Source of the DNA: Leucobacter luti
GTDB taxonomy: Bacteria > Actinomycetota > Actinomycetes > Actinomycetales > Microbacteriaceae
Direction of reading: 5' to 3'
Assembly: GCF_004217175.1 (NCBI RefSeq)
Contig: NZ_SHKI01000002.1
Coordinates: forward strand, 301,000 to 364,999
DNA length: 64,000 nucleotides
The notes beneath the pieces were generated by a model, which did not search any database, was not told the DNA's origin, and saw only the letters and a program-made list of their open reading frames with translations. Shown here piece after piece: positions 34,112 to 42,382 of this stretch (the first letter of the stretch is position 1; each line of letters starts with the position of its first letter). Both the position numbers and the translations under genes were made by a program.

Positions 34112-34114
34112 CCT
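34109..34114 (+). promoter_or_regulatory. -10 element of a probable leaderless DUF1345 transcript
   Basis: TAGCCT ends 6 nt before the ATG at 34121 and includes the stop codon of the upstream gene. Confidence 0.4.
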
Positions 34115-34120
34115 CCCCTC

Positions 34121-34825
34121 ATGAGTACTCTTCCCGTGCGCGCGCAGCTGCGGCTGCGCTGGGCCGTCGCGATCGTCGCGGGGATCGCCACGGGGGCCGC
34201 CGCGTCCCCGGCGCTCGGCCCCGCTGCCGGGGTGCTCGTCGGCTGGGGCGTGCTCGCGCTAGTGAGCACGGTGTGGGTGCTCGTGCAGGTGTGGTCGATG
34301 GACGCCGCCGCGACGCGCGCGCACGCAACCGCTGAGGATCCGGGCCACCGGCTGGCGCGCGTGATCGCGGTGGCCGGCAGCGTCGTGAGCCTCGCCGCGG
34401 TGGTCGTGGTGATCGTGCAGGCGCGCCACGCCTCCGGCGCGGCGGCGTTCGTACTCGCCGGCATCGCCGTGCTGAGCGTGGTCTCGTCGTGGGCGCTGAT
34501 CCAGACCAACTATCTGCTGCACTACGCCCGCGTCTACTACGACGACGGCGGGGACGGGCACGGGGACGGCGACGGCGAGACCGGAAGCGGAAGCGAACGC
34601 GGCAGCGCTCCCGCCGGCGGGATCAACTTCAACCAGGACGCCGATCCCTGCTACGTCGACTTCGCCTACTTCTCGGTGGGGCTCGGCATGACATACCAGG
34701 TGTCAGACACCAACGTGAGTCGCACGGAGATCCGGCGCATCGTGATCGCGCAGTCGCTGCTCGCGTACCTCTTCGGCGCGGGGATCCTCGCCGCCGTGAT
34801 CAATCTGATCGCGGGTCTCACTTAG
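34121..34825 (+). CDS. DUF1345 membrane protein
   Basis: 234 residues with about five hydrophobic helices (near 14-32, 36-58, 82-102, 108-128, 205-228). The family-typical segments QTNYLLHYARVYY and CYVDFAYFSVGLGMTYQVSDTNVS are present. Between them is an acidic, Gly/Asp/Ser-rich loop (DGGDGHGDGDGETGSGS) that is likely a lineage insertion. Function unknown. Confidence 0.85.
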   Translation: MSTLPVRAQLRLRWAVAIVAGIATGAAASPALGPAAGVLVGWGVLALVSTVWVLVQVWSMDAAATRAHATAEDPGHRLARVIAVAGSVVSLAAVVVVIVQARHASGAAAFVLAGIAVLSVVSSWALIQTNYLLHYARVYYDDGGDGHGDGDGETGSGSERGSAPAGGINFNQDADPCYVDFAYFSVGLGMTYQVSDTNVSRTEIRRIVIAQSLLAYLFGAGILAAVINLIAGLT

Positions 34826-34833
34826 GCCGGGCG

Positions 34834-34995
34834 CTAGGCGCGGATCGCGAGGAGCGCGTGATCGATGTCCGAAATCACGGACGACGGCGTGCGGAAACTC
34901 AGCGGCATGTTGCCGAGCCGCTCAAAGATCTCGTCGGCTTCCTCGGGCGTGGCGCCGCGGGCAAGTGCCAGTGCAGTGAATCCGAGAATGTTCAT
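34834..34995 (-). CDS. Small hypothetical protein
   Basis: 53 residues from the ATG at 34995 (MNILGFTALALARGATPEEADEIF...). It looks like a folded helical protein with a plausible amphipathic TPEEADEIFERL helix. The frame is open further upstream, but that extension is poor in normal composition. The ribosome binding site is weak (GGAT). It is convergent with the DUF1345 gene with only 8 nt between stops, and divergent from the alarmone synthetase. No family recognised. Confidence 0.5.
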   Translation of the reverse strand: MNILGFTALALARGATPEEADEIFERLGNMPLSFRTPSSVISDIDHALLAIRA

Positions 34996-35105
34996 GCATC
35001 CAAGTATCTCGAGGCAAAGTTCACTGCGAGCTGGGAGGAGGCCCGGGCTGCCCTGGGTGCGGGCTGCGTGCCGAATAATCACAGCCGCTTCAAACGGATC
35101 GACGC

Positions 35106-35111
35106 TAACCT
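35106..35111 (+). promoter_or_regulatory. -10 element of a probable leaderless alarmone-synthetase transcript
   Basis: TAACCT ends 6 nt before the ATG at 35118. Confidence 0.45.
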
Positions 35112-35117
35112 GGCGGC

Positions 35118-35924
35118 ATGAACACTCCAGCATCGGACGCTGTCACACCCCGCCTTGAGGACACCGAAGCCGGTGACGAGATCACCATCTCGGCAAGCGC
35201 GCTCCGCACGCTGGGCGATCAGATGCAACGGTTCCTGCTCGAGTATCGCTTCGCGATGCAGGAGGTCGAGACGAAGCTCGCGATTCTGCGCGAAGAGTTT
35301 CTGCACATGCACGAGTACAACCCGATCGAGCACGTGTCGAGCCGGGTAAAGTCAGTCGACAGCCTCGTGGCGAAGCTCGAGCGGCGCGGGATCAGCAGCG
35401 ACTTCGACGTGATCCGCACCGAGATCCAGGACATCGCCGGGGTGCGCATCACGTGCTCGTTTATTCACGACGTCTACCGCCTGTTTGAGCTGCTCACACA
35501 GCAGGACGACATCACGGTGCTCGAGGTCGAGGACTACATCGAGACGCCCAAGGACAACGGGTACCAGAGCCTGCACACGATCCTCTCGATCCCCGTGTAC
35601 CTCTCGACCGGTCGTGTGGACGTGCCTGTCGAAGTGCAGTTTCGCACGATCGCGATGGATTTCTGGGCGAGCCTCGAGCACAAGATCTACTACAAGTACG
35701 CGCGCCAGGTCCCAGACACCCTCACCCGCGAACTGAAGCACGCCGCGGACACGGCCGCCGAGCTCGACACCCGCATGGAGCGGTTGCACGCGCAGCTCCA
35801 CGGCGCGCCGCCGCCGCACACGGGCCCGATCGACCTCCTGCGTGTGCAGGAGGCGGCGCGGCAGCAGCGCATCGCGCGCATCCAGCAGTCCGCCCCGCCG
35901 CGCCGCACCATCAGACCGGTGTAA
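35118..35924 (+). CDS. Small alarmone synthetase (RelA/SpoT synthetase domain)
   Basis: 268 residues. Transfers pyrophosphate from ATP to GDP or GTP to make (p)ppGpp, the stringent-response signal. Motifs: a helical lead (about 20-75), RVKSVDSLVAKLERRGI, EIQDIAGVRITCSFIHDVY (metal-binding Asp), DYIETPKDNGYQSLHTIL (G-loop Tyr) and VEVQFRTIAMDFWASLEHKIYYKY (catalytic Glu). There is no HD hydrolase domain and no TGS/ACT region, so it is a monofunctional RelQ/YjbM-type enzyme. The 45-residue C-terminal tail is Arg/Gln-rich. Confidence 0.92.
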   Translation: MNTPASDAVTPRLEDTEAGDEITISASALRTLGDQMQRFLLEYRFAMQEVETKLAILREEFLHMHEYNPIEHVSSRVKSVDSLVAKLERRGISSDFDVIRTEIQDIAGVRITCSFIHDVYRLFELLTQQDDITVLEVEDYIETPKDNGYQSLHTILSIPVYLSTGRVDVPVEVQFRTIAMDFWASLEHKIYYKYARQVPDTLTRELKHAADTAAELDTRMERLHAQLHGAPPPHTGPIDLLRVQEAARQQRIARIQQSAPPRRTIRPV

Positions 35925-35942
35925 TCCTGCCGCCGCGTGCGC

Positions 35943-35948
35943 TACGGT
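35943..35948 (+). promoter_or_regulatory. -10 element of a probable leaderless kinase transcript
   Basis: TACGGT ends 6 nt before the GTG at 35955. Confidence 0.4.
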
Positions 35949-35954
35949 CGAAGC

Positions 35955-36743
35955 GTGGAGAGCGAACACCTGCCGGGAGGATCGGGCGGCGTCTGGCGCA
36001 TCGCGGGCGCTGACGGAGTGACGCGCGTGCACCGCCCCACCGGGGCGTGGACGCCGGCCGTGCACGAGCTGCTCGGGTATCTGAACGCGCGCGGCCTCGA
36101 CGGGATCCCTGCCGTGCGGGGCATCGACGTCGAGCACCGCGAGGTGCTCGACTACCTCCCCGGGGCCACGCTCGACCCCGAGACCGAGCAGGTGAGCGAC
36201 ACCGCGTTGGCCGCTGCCGCGGCCTGGCTGCGGCGCTTTCACGACGCGGTGCGCGAGTTTCGGCCGGGCCCGCGCGAGTGGCGCCAGGGCGTGCAAGACC
36301 TCGGCCCCGACGAGGTGATCTGCCACAACGATCCCGGCCTCTACAACTGGGTGGTGGTCGACGGCGAGTTCGCCGGCATGATCGACTGGGATCGCGCGGG
36401 CCCCGGGCGGCCGATCGACGACCTCGCCTTCATGTGCTGGTCTGGTGTGCCGCTGCTGCGCGAGATTCCGGCCCCGGACGCCGCGCGCCGCATCGCGCTG
36501 GCTGCGGCGGCCTACGGCGACACCGCGCCAGCTGCGCTGCTCGACGCGGTCGAGGCGCGCATGGCACTGATCGCGGCGCGGTGGCAGGCGGGGCTGGAGC
36601 GCCAGGATCCGGGCACGATCGCGCTGCGGGACGCCGGCGTGATGGCGCGGCACGAGAGCCGCGTCGCCGAGTTCGGTGCGCGCCGCGCGCAGATCCTCGC
36701 CGCACTCGAAACGATGCAACCGAACCGAGGGAGTGACGCATGA
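35955..36743 (+). CDS. Aminoglycoside phosphotransferase-fold kinase (APH-like)
   Basis: 262 residues. The APH core is clear in its C-lobe: the catalytic loop HNDPGLYN (His124, Asp126, Asn131) and the metal-binding IDWDRAG (Asp144, Asp146). The N-lobe is reduced: VWRIAGADGVTRVHRP stands where the ATP-binding Lys strand is expected and no clear Lys is seen. The family phosphorylates small molecules or sugars; nothing points to antibiotic resistance. The GTG at 35955 is chosen because the -10 box lies just upstream. The stop overlaps the start of the methyltransferase gene (ATGA). Confidence 0.78.
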   Translation: MESEHLPGGSGGVWRIAGADGVTRVHRPTGAWTPAVHELLGYLNARGLDGIPAVRGIDVEHREVLDYLPGATLDPETEQVSDTALAAAAAWLRRFHDAVREFRPGPREWRQGVQDLGPDEVICHNDPGLYNWVVVDGEFAGMIDWDRAGPGRPIDDLAFMCWSGVPLLREIPAPDAARRIALAAAAYGDTAPAALLDAVEARMALIAARWQAGLERQDPGTIALRDAGVMARHESRVAEFGARRAQILAALETMQPNRGSDA

Positions 36744-37660
36744 CCACGCAGGCCCAAACGCACCACGACACCACCGAGACGGCTCCGGTCACGCTGACCG
36801 ACGGCGGGATCGAGACCGCGCTCGGCGATCGGCTCGGGCAGGAGCTGCCTGAGTTTGCGGCGTTCGTGCTGCTCGACACCCCGGCGGGCCGCGACGCGCT
36901 GCGCGAGTACTATCGCCCATTCGTCGAGCTCGCCGCGGAGCGCGGGCTGCCCCTCGTGCTCGACACGCCGACCTGGCGCGCCAACCCCGACTGGGGTGCG
37001 CGGGTCGGTGCTGATGCCGCGGCGCTCGCCCGCGCGAACGCCGACGCGGTGGCGCTGGTGCGCGAGACCGGCGACGACCAGTTCCCCGATCTAGTGGTCA
37101 ACGGGTGCGTGGGGCCGCGCTACGACGAGTACGTCGCGGCCGAGCGCATGACGGCCGCTGAGGCCGAGCAGTATCACGCGCCGCAGGTTGCCGCGCTCGC
37201 TGAGGCCGGAGCCGATCGGGTCACCGCCGTCACGATGCTCGACGCGGCCGAGGGGATCGGCGTGGTCCGCGCGGCCCAGGCCGCCCGAATTCCCGTTGCG
37301 GTCTCGTTCGCGGTGGGTGCCGACGGCCTGCTGGGCGACGGGTCAACCGTGGCCGCCGCCATTGCCGCGACAGACGCGGCCACCGACGGCGCGGCCGTGG
37401 GATTCCTCGTGAACTGCGCGCACCCGAGCGAGGTTGCGCGCGGCCTCGCCGCGGACGCCGGATCCGCCGAACTCACGCGCATTATTGGGTTCCGACTGAA
37501 CGCCGCTGAACACGGAGACGAGGGCGCCGGCGACGCCCCGGGCGCCTTCGCCGCGGGGGAGCTTGCCTTGCGCTCGTACGCGCCCAACGCCGCCGCGTTC
37601 GGCGGCTGCTGCGGCACCGACGCGCCGCACATCGCGGCGCTCGCTGACGCCGCCGCGTAA
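36740..37660 (+). CDS. Homocysteine S-methyltransferase family protein
   Basis: 306 residues. TIM-barrel methyltransferase with zinc cysteines Cys226 (VNCAHP) and Cys290/Cys291 (GGCCGT), the arrangement of S-methylmethionine:homocysteine methyltransferases. Other conserved parts are TDGGIETAL and the ETMxDxxEG-like TMLDAAEG. It would make methionine from homocysteine and a methylated donor. ATGA overlap with the APH-like kinase indicates one transcription unit; the pairing resembles a methylthio- or methionine-salvage module, but the kinase substrate is unknown. Confidence 0.85.
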   Translation: MTTQAQTHHDTTETAPVTLTDGGIETALGDRLGQELPEFAAFVLLDTPAGRDALREYYRPFVELAAERGLPLVLDTPTWRANPDWGARVGADAAALARANADAVALVRETGDDQFPDLVVNGCVGPRYDEYVAAERMTAAEAEQYHAPQVAALAEAGADRVTAVTMLDAAEGIGVVRAAQAARIPVAVSFAVGADGLLGDGSTVAAAIAATDAATDGAAVGFLVNCAHPSEVARGLAADAGSAELTRIIGFRLNAAEHGDEGAGDAPGAFAAGELALRSYAPNAAAFGGCCGTDAPHIAALADAAA

Positions 37661-37726
37661 GCCACTGGCGGGCGCCGAGTCGCGCGTTCACGGGCCCGGT
37701 GACACTGAAACCCCGGATTGAGTGGT

Positions 37727-37732
37727 TAGGGT
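37727..37732 (+). promoter_or_regulatory. -10 element of a probable leaderless transcript
   Basis: TAGGGT ends 6 nt before the GTG at 37739. Confidence 0.4.
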
Positions 37733-37738
37733 GGGGGT

Positions 37739-38443
37739 GTGAATAAGGACCCACTGGAGGAACTCTTCGGCCCGAGCGAAGAGACACCCGAGCCCGTCCC
37801 TGCCCGCGAGCGACTCGCTTACGAGCAGGCGGACCGGGTGCGCACCGCACAGTTCCCTGCCGAGCGCGGCGCCGTCGGCGCTGCCCAAGACCGGGAGCGC
37901 CGCGCGGGCGGGCCGAACGCGAAGCCGTGGATCGTGGTCGGGATTGTCGCGGTGCTCGCGATCGTCGCGTCAATCGTGGTGCTCAACATCGCGCGCGGCC
38001 AGGGCGAGCCCGAGACCACTGCGCAACCGACCGCGACCTCGTCACCGACGCAGAGCCAGACCACGGCGCCGCAGCCCAGCACGCCCGCGCCGTCTGAGAC
38101 CGAGTCGCCGGAGTCGGACGACGACGAGGTACCGTCGGTCGACGTGGGGGAGACCATCCCGTTCCCCATCGGGCCCTGGAACGCCACGTCGCAGTGGCCG
38201 CAGCGGCTCGGCGGCGCGAGCTTCAACATCGGCGCCGACGATGAGCTGCGCCTCACGGGCGACCTGTTCAACTCGTTCCCCGAGTCCTGCGCGGCGATGC
38301 GCACCGCGTGGGGCGCCACCAAGCTTCCCGACGGCACGTTCGAGGTCGCGAAGCCGGCCACGAAGTGCGAGGCCGCGCCCGAGCTCTACGACGAGGTGTG
38401 GGGGCTGCTCGACGCCTGGACGAAGACGATCAAGCCCGCCTAA
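37739..38443 (+). CDS. Membrane-anchored hypothetical protein
   Basis: 234 residues. A charged cytoplasmic segment (1-60) precedes one membrane helix (about 63-85, PWIVVGIVAVLAIVASIVVLNI), then a Thr/Ser/Pro/Glu-rich wall-spanning linker (about 88-135) and a compact extracellular domain (about 138-234) with two cysteines (SCAAM and TKCEA) that could form a disulfide. No family recognised. It ends before a run of 17-bp palindromic repeats. Confidence 0.7.
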   Translation: MNKDPLEELFGPSEETPEPVPARERLAYEQADRVRTAQFPAERGAVGAAQDRERRAGGPNAKPWIVVGIVAVLAIVASIVVLNIARGQGEPETTAQPTATSSPTQSQTTAPQPSTPAPSETESPESDDDEVPSVDVGETIPFPIGPWNATSQWPQRLGGASFNIGADDELRLTGDLFNSFPESCAAMRTAWGATKLPDGTFEVAKPATKCEAAPELYDEVWGLLDAWTKTIKPA

Positions 38444-38500
38444 CCCGCGGACTCGCAGCGGCGGCGGCCCGCTCGGCGGCCCCGCCCTGCCGTCAGGGCT

Positions 38501-38559
38501 GTCCTGCCGGCGGGACCGTCCTGCCGGCGGGACCGTCCTGCCGGCGGGACCGTCCTGCC
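38501..38559. repeat. 17-bp imperfect palindrome, 3.5 tandem copies
   Basis: Unit GTCCTGCCGGCGGGACC at 38501, 38518 and 38535, with a partial copy at 38552. Each unit is itself a near-palindrome (GTCC-GCCGGC-GGAC), so the array can form several alternative hairpins. It lies between the convergent genes ending at 38443 and 38575 and probably terminates both. Confidence 0.75.
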
Positions 38560-38574
38560 ACGGGTTCAACCGCG

Positions 38575-39399
38575 CTACCCGGCGGCCGGGGCGCCGAACA
38601 GCGCCGGCCACAGGGCGAGCGCGAGCGGGTACCCGGCGAAGCTCAAGATGTCGAGGATCCAGTGGGTCACGATGAGGGGGAGCACGCGCCCGTAGCGGTG
38701 GTACGCCCACCCGAAGACGAGCCCCATGATCACGTTGCCGAGGAAGCCGCCAAACCCCTGGTACAGGTGGTAGCTGCCGCGGAGGAGGGCGCTCGTCACG
38801 ATGATCGCGACGGCGCCGAAGCCGAGCCGCCGTAGGCGGTCGAAGAGGTACGCGACGACGATGAGCTCCTCGCTCAGCGCCGCGCGGAGCGCCTGCAGGA
38901 TGAGCACCGGGACCGTCCACCAGAAGGCATCGAGCGCGGTCGGTACGACGGTCACGTTGATCCCGATGGCCTTGGCTGCGAGGTAGAACCCGATCCCGGG
39001 GATCCCGATCAACGCGGCGAGGCCGAATCCCCAACCGGTCTCGCCCAGCCACCAGCGTCCGCGCCGCGCGGTGCCGCTCCCGGGTCCCCCTGTTGCAACG
39101 GGCGCCCCGAACCCGAGGCGGCCGAGGTGCGGCGCGGTCGAGCGCCACAGCAAGAACACTACGAGCGCGGTGGGCGCAAGCCCAAAGCCGAACGCGAGCA
39201 GCTGATACACGAGGTCAAACAGCGGCCGCTCGGCGAGTGAGCGGTTGATCGTCGCGGTCTGCTCCGAGAGTGCCGTGTCGCGCGTGAGCCGCTCCACAAT
39301 GTTGACGATCGCGTACACCGCGGAGGCACCGAACGAGAGCGCGAGCACGATGGCGATCTCCCAGCGCAGCCGGGAGCGGGAGGCGGGCGCAGTGTGCAT
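38575..39399 (-). CDS. CPBP-family intramembrane metalloprotease (CAAX/Abi type)
   Basis: 274 residues with about seven hydrophobic helices. The three CPBP motifs are visible: SEELIVVAYLFDRL (catalytic Glu pair), SYHLYQGFGGFLGN (metal His) and THWILDILSF (second His). Members act as membrane-embedded proteases or bacteriocin-immunity factors. No bacteriocin or prenyl-protein gene is adjacent, so its target is unknown. The ATG at 39399 was chosen; a His/Ala/Ser-rich N-terminus precedes the first helix. Confidence 0.85.
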   Translation of the reverse strand: MHTAPASRSRLRWEIAIVLALSFGASAVYAIVNIVERLTRDTALSEQTATINRSLAERPLFDLVYQLLAFGFGLAPTALVVFLLWRSTAPHLGRLGFGAPVATGGPGSGTARRGRWWLGETGWGFGLAALIGIPGIGFYLAAKAIGINVTVVPTALDAFWWTVPVLILQALRAALSEELIVVAYLFDRLRRLGFGAVAIIVTSALLRGSYHLYQGFGGFLGNVIMGLVFGWAYHRYGRVLPLIVTHWILDILSFAGYPLALALWPALFGAPAAG

Positions 39400-39650
39400 G
39401 CGGCCAGCGTATCGCGCGGGGCCGTGGCACGCCGCGGGGTCTGGCTCTGCGGAATTGCACAGCCAACGCCGCTTGGTCCGCAGAATCGTTGCCGAGTTCC
39501 ACAGTATCTCGTTACGAAGTCGTCACGGCGCCCCAAACGTGCATGAGCACCTTCATCTGACGGATAAGCTTGTTGGGTACACACAAGTCCGCGGGGGATG
39601 TGCGCTATGCACACGCGTACACTTACAGCACTCCTCCGATGGACATATCC

Positions 39651-39658
39651 GAAGGAGG
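39651..39658 (+). promoter_or_regulatory. Ribosome binding site deciding the binding-protein start
   Basis: GAAGGAGG is near-perfect. It sits 6 nt before a GTG (39665) and 9 nt before an ATG (39668), so either could be used and the products would differ by one residue. Confidence 0.7.
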
Positions 39659-39667
39659 AAATCAGTG

Positions 39668-41272
39668 ATGCGATCACGGAAGGCTCTGAGCTTTATCGCT
39701 CTGGCCGCCGCAGGCGCGCTCGCTCTGTCCGGCTGCACGTCGGGTGGAGATTCGGCTAGCTCGGGTGGCGAATCAGGCGGGATCATTTCCGTCAACAGCA
39801 CCGAGCCCCAGAAGGGCCTCATCCCGGCAGACACGACCGAGGTGGGCGGCGGCAAGGTCGTCGACGCACTCTGGGAAGGTCTCGTCTACTACGACGCAGA
39901 AGGCGCCACCCAGATGGGTGTTGCTGAGTCGATCGAGACCGACAACGGCACCACGTGGACGGTGAAGCTCCGCGACGACGCTGTGTTCTCCGACGGCACC
40001 CCGGTGCTCGCGAAGAACTTCGTCGACGCCTGGAACTACGCGGCAAACGTCGACAACGCGCTGGGCAACCAGTACTTCTTCAGCGCGATCAAGGGCTTCA
40101 GCGAGACCGAGCCGGTCGAGGCGCTCGAGGGCCTCAAGATCATTGACGATCAGACCTTCACGATCGAGGCGACTCCCGATTTCCGCGACCGCCTGGGCTA
40201 CTCGGCGTACTACCCGCTGCCCGACGTCGCGTTCGAGGACATGGAAGCCTACGGCCAGGCGCCGATCGGCAACGGGCTCTACAAGCTCGCGAGCGACGAC
40301 GCGTGGAAGCACGACGTCGAGATCAAGCTGGTGAAGAACGACACCTACGTTGGGCCCCGTGAGGTCTCGAACGACGGCATCGACTTCAAGATGTACGCCT
40401 CGCTCGACGCGGCATACACGGACCTGCTCGCGAACAATCTCGACGTGCTCGACCAGATCCCGGACACCTCGTTCGCGGTGTTCCAGGACGAGCTCGGCGA
40501 CCGCGCCATCAACCAGGCCGGTGCGCTGCTCACCACGCTCACCGTCTCGATGAACCTCAACAACTTCGAGGGCGAAGAAGGCAAGCTGCGCCGCCAGGCG
40601 CTGTCGATGGCTGTTGACCGCGAGGAGATCATCGATGTGATCTTCGAGGGCACCAACATCCCCGCGCGCGACTTCACCTCGCCGATCGTTGACGGCTACA
40701 CCGAGGACCTGAAGGGTGTCGAGAAGCTCGACTTCAACCCCGAAGAGGCGAAGAAGCTGTGGGCAGAGGCCGACGCGATCAAGCCGTTCGAGGGCACCCT
40801 TGAGGTGGCCACCAACTCCGACGGCCCGCACCAGGTGTGGATCGAGGCAGTTGCGAACCAGTGGTCAAACACGCTCGGCGTGACCGCGGCTCCGAAGCTC
40901 TACCCCACGTTCCAGGCGTTCCTGGACGATCGCGAGTCCGACGTCGTCGGCGGCCCGTTCCGTTCGGGCTGGCAGGCTGACTACCCGGGCGCGTACAACT
41001 ACCTGCAGCCGCTGTACTACTCGGGTGCCAGCTCGAACCACGGGTTCTACGCGAACCCGGCGTTCGACACGCTCCTCGACGAGGCAGTGCAGGAAGCCGA
41101 TCACGAGAAGTCGATCGACAAGCTGCACCAGGCTCAGGAGATCCTCCTCGAGGACATGCCGTCGATCCCGCTCTGGTACCAGGGCACGACCGGTGGCTTC
41201 AGCGAGAACGTTGACAACGTCACGTTCGGCTGGAACTCGGTCCCGATCTTCAACGAGATCACCAAGAAGTAA
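39668..41272 (+). CDS. Peptide ABC transporter substrate-binding lipoprotein (operon 1)
   Basis: 534 residues. Family 5 solute-binding protein (DppA/OppA type) with lipobox ALSGC (Cys23) and a Gly/Ser linker. The body follows the pattern of actinobacterial oligopeptide receptors: GLIPADTTEVGGGKVVDALWEGLVYYD, a SDGTPVLAKNFVDAWNYA motif, NGLYKL and a C-terminal MPSIPLWYQGTTGG. It captures peptides outside the membrane for the permeases encoded next. A hairpin directly after the stop may reduce readthrough into the permease genes, giving more receptor than channel. First gene of a four-gene operon. Confidence 0.93.
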   Translation: MRSRKALSFIALAAAGALALSGCTSGGDSASSGGESGGIISVNSTEPQKGLIPADTTEVGGGKVVDALWEGLVYYDAEGATQMGVAESIETDNGTTWTVKLRDDAVFSDGTPVLAKNFVDAWNYAANVDNALGNQYFFSAIKGFSETEPVEALEGLKIIDDQTFTIEATPDFRDRLGYSAYYPLPDVAFEDMEAYGQAPIGNGLYKLASDDAWKHDVEIKLVKNDTYVGPREVSNDGIDFKMYASLDAAYTDLLANNLDVLDQIPDTSFAVFQDELGDRAINQAGALLTTLTVSMNLNNFEGEEGKLRRQALSMAVDREEIIDVIFEGTNIPARDFTSPIVDGYTEDLKGVEKLDFNPEEAKKLWAEADAIKPFEGTLEVATNSDGPHQVWIEAVANQWSNTLGVTAAPKLYPTFQAFLDDRESDVVGGPFRSGWQADYPGAYNYLQPLYYSGASSNHGFYANPAFDTLLDEAVQEADHEKSIDKLHQAQEILLEDMPSIPLWYQGTTGGFSENVDNVTFGWNSVPIFNEITKK

Positions 41273-41284
41273 TCCTTCTGCGGG

Positions 41285-41310
41285 AAGCCCCGGAGCATGC
41301 TCCGGGGCTT
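41285..41310 (+). terminator. Hairpin between receptor and permease genes, operon 1
   Basis: AAGCCCCGGAGC (41285-41296) pairs perfectly with GCTCCGGGGCTT (41299-41310), followed by TCCC. It starts 13 nt after the receptor stop, so it is a terminator or partial attenuator. Confidence 0.7.
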
Positions 41311-41455
41311 TCCCTGCGTCGTGACGACACCCGTGTCGCGGCGCAGCCAAAGACTTGCAGGCCGGGGACACCGAAGTCCTCAGGTTTGCGGCGCACCACA
41401 ATTGCGAGAGAATACACATTATGCATAGCGCAATCGAGCGCGGGGGGACCGGCGA

Positions 41456-42382
41456 ATGCTGAGATATATCCTCTTCCGCGTCCTACAAGTGATCCCGGTG
41501 CTTCTTGGCACCACCTTCCTGATCTACTTCATGGTCTTTGCCATGCCGGGAGACCCCGTCGCCGCGATGTTCGGCGAGAAGGTCCCGAGCGAGGCAATCC
41601 TTGAGCGGCTGCGCGAGCAGTACAACCTTGATCAGCCCTTCTTTATCCAGTACCTGCTCTACCTCAAGGGCATCCTGGTTGGCGACTTCGGGGTGAGTTT
41701 CTCGGGTGAGCCGGTGTCGGAGATCCTCGCTCGCACGTTCCCCGTGACGATCCAGCTCGCGATCATGGCGATCGTGATCTCGCTCGTTCTTGCCATTGTG
41801 ATCGGCCTGTTCTCGGGGCTGCGCAAGGGCAAGTTCTTCGACAACATCAACCTGATCATCGGGCTCGTGTTTATGAGCATCCCGATCTTCGTCATCGCGT
41901 TCATCGCGCAGTACGGACTCGGACTGAAGCTCGGGTGGTTCAGCCCAACGGTGGGCACCGGCGCTCCGCTGAAGGACATGATCCTGCCGGCACTCGTGCT
42001 CGGCGTGAGCCTGTACGCGACGAGCATGCGCCTCACCCGCGCCTCGGTCATCGACACGCTCAACCAGGACTTTGTGCGCACCGCGTACGCGAAGGGCCTG
42101 AGTCGCGGCCGGGTGATCCCGGTCCACGTGCTTCGCAACTCGCTGATCCCCACGATCACGAACACCGCGACAGACTTTGGCATCCTGATGGTCGGCGCCA
42201 CCGTGACCGAGGGCATCTTCAACGTCCCCGGCGTCGGCAACGTCCTCTTCAACGCGATCCTGAAGGGCGAGAACACGACGGTGGTCTCGTTCGTCACCGT
42301 GATGGTCCTCATCTACCTCGGTGTGAACCTGCTCGTTGACCTCATGTACGCCGTACTCGATCCGAGGATTCGTTATGCCTGA
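41456..42382 (+). CDS. Peptide ABC transporter permease, DppB/OppB type (operon 1)
   Basis: 308 residues, six predicted membrane helices. The first helix is followed by the family extracellular segment (FAMPGDPVAAMFGEKVPSEA, a GDP-type signature) and the EAA loop near residue 205-230 (YAKGLSRGRVIPVHVLRNSLIP), which contacts the ATPase. Pairs with the next permease to form the channel. ATG at 41456; it overlaps the following gene by 8 nt. Confidence 0.95.
   Translation: MLRYILFRVLQVIPVLLGTTFLIYFMVFAMPGDPVAAMFGEKVPSEAILERLREQYNLDQPFFIQYLLYLKGILVGDFGVSFSGEPVSEILARTFPVTIQLAIMAIVISLVLAIVIGLFSGLRKGKFFDNINLIIGLVFMSIPIFVIAFIAQYGLGLKLGWFSPTVGTGAPLKDMILPALVLGVSLYATSMRLTRASVIDTLNQDFVRTAYAKGLSRGRVIPVHVLRNSLIPTITNTATDFGILMVGATVTEGIFNVPGVGNVLFNAILKGENTTVVSFVTVMVLIYLGVNLLVDLMYAVLDPRIRYA

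Noticed and set aside
35955..36743. Aminoglycoside resistance gene
   Set aside because: Only the APH fold and catalytic loop are seen; the N-lobe lacks resistance-enzyme features and it is cotranscribed with a methionine-type methyltransferase.
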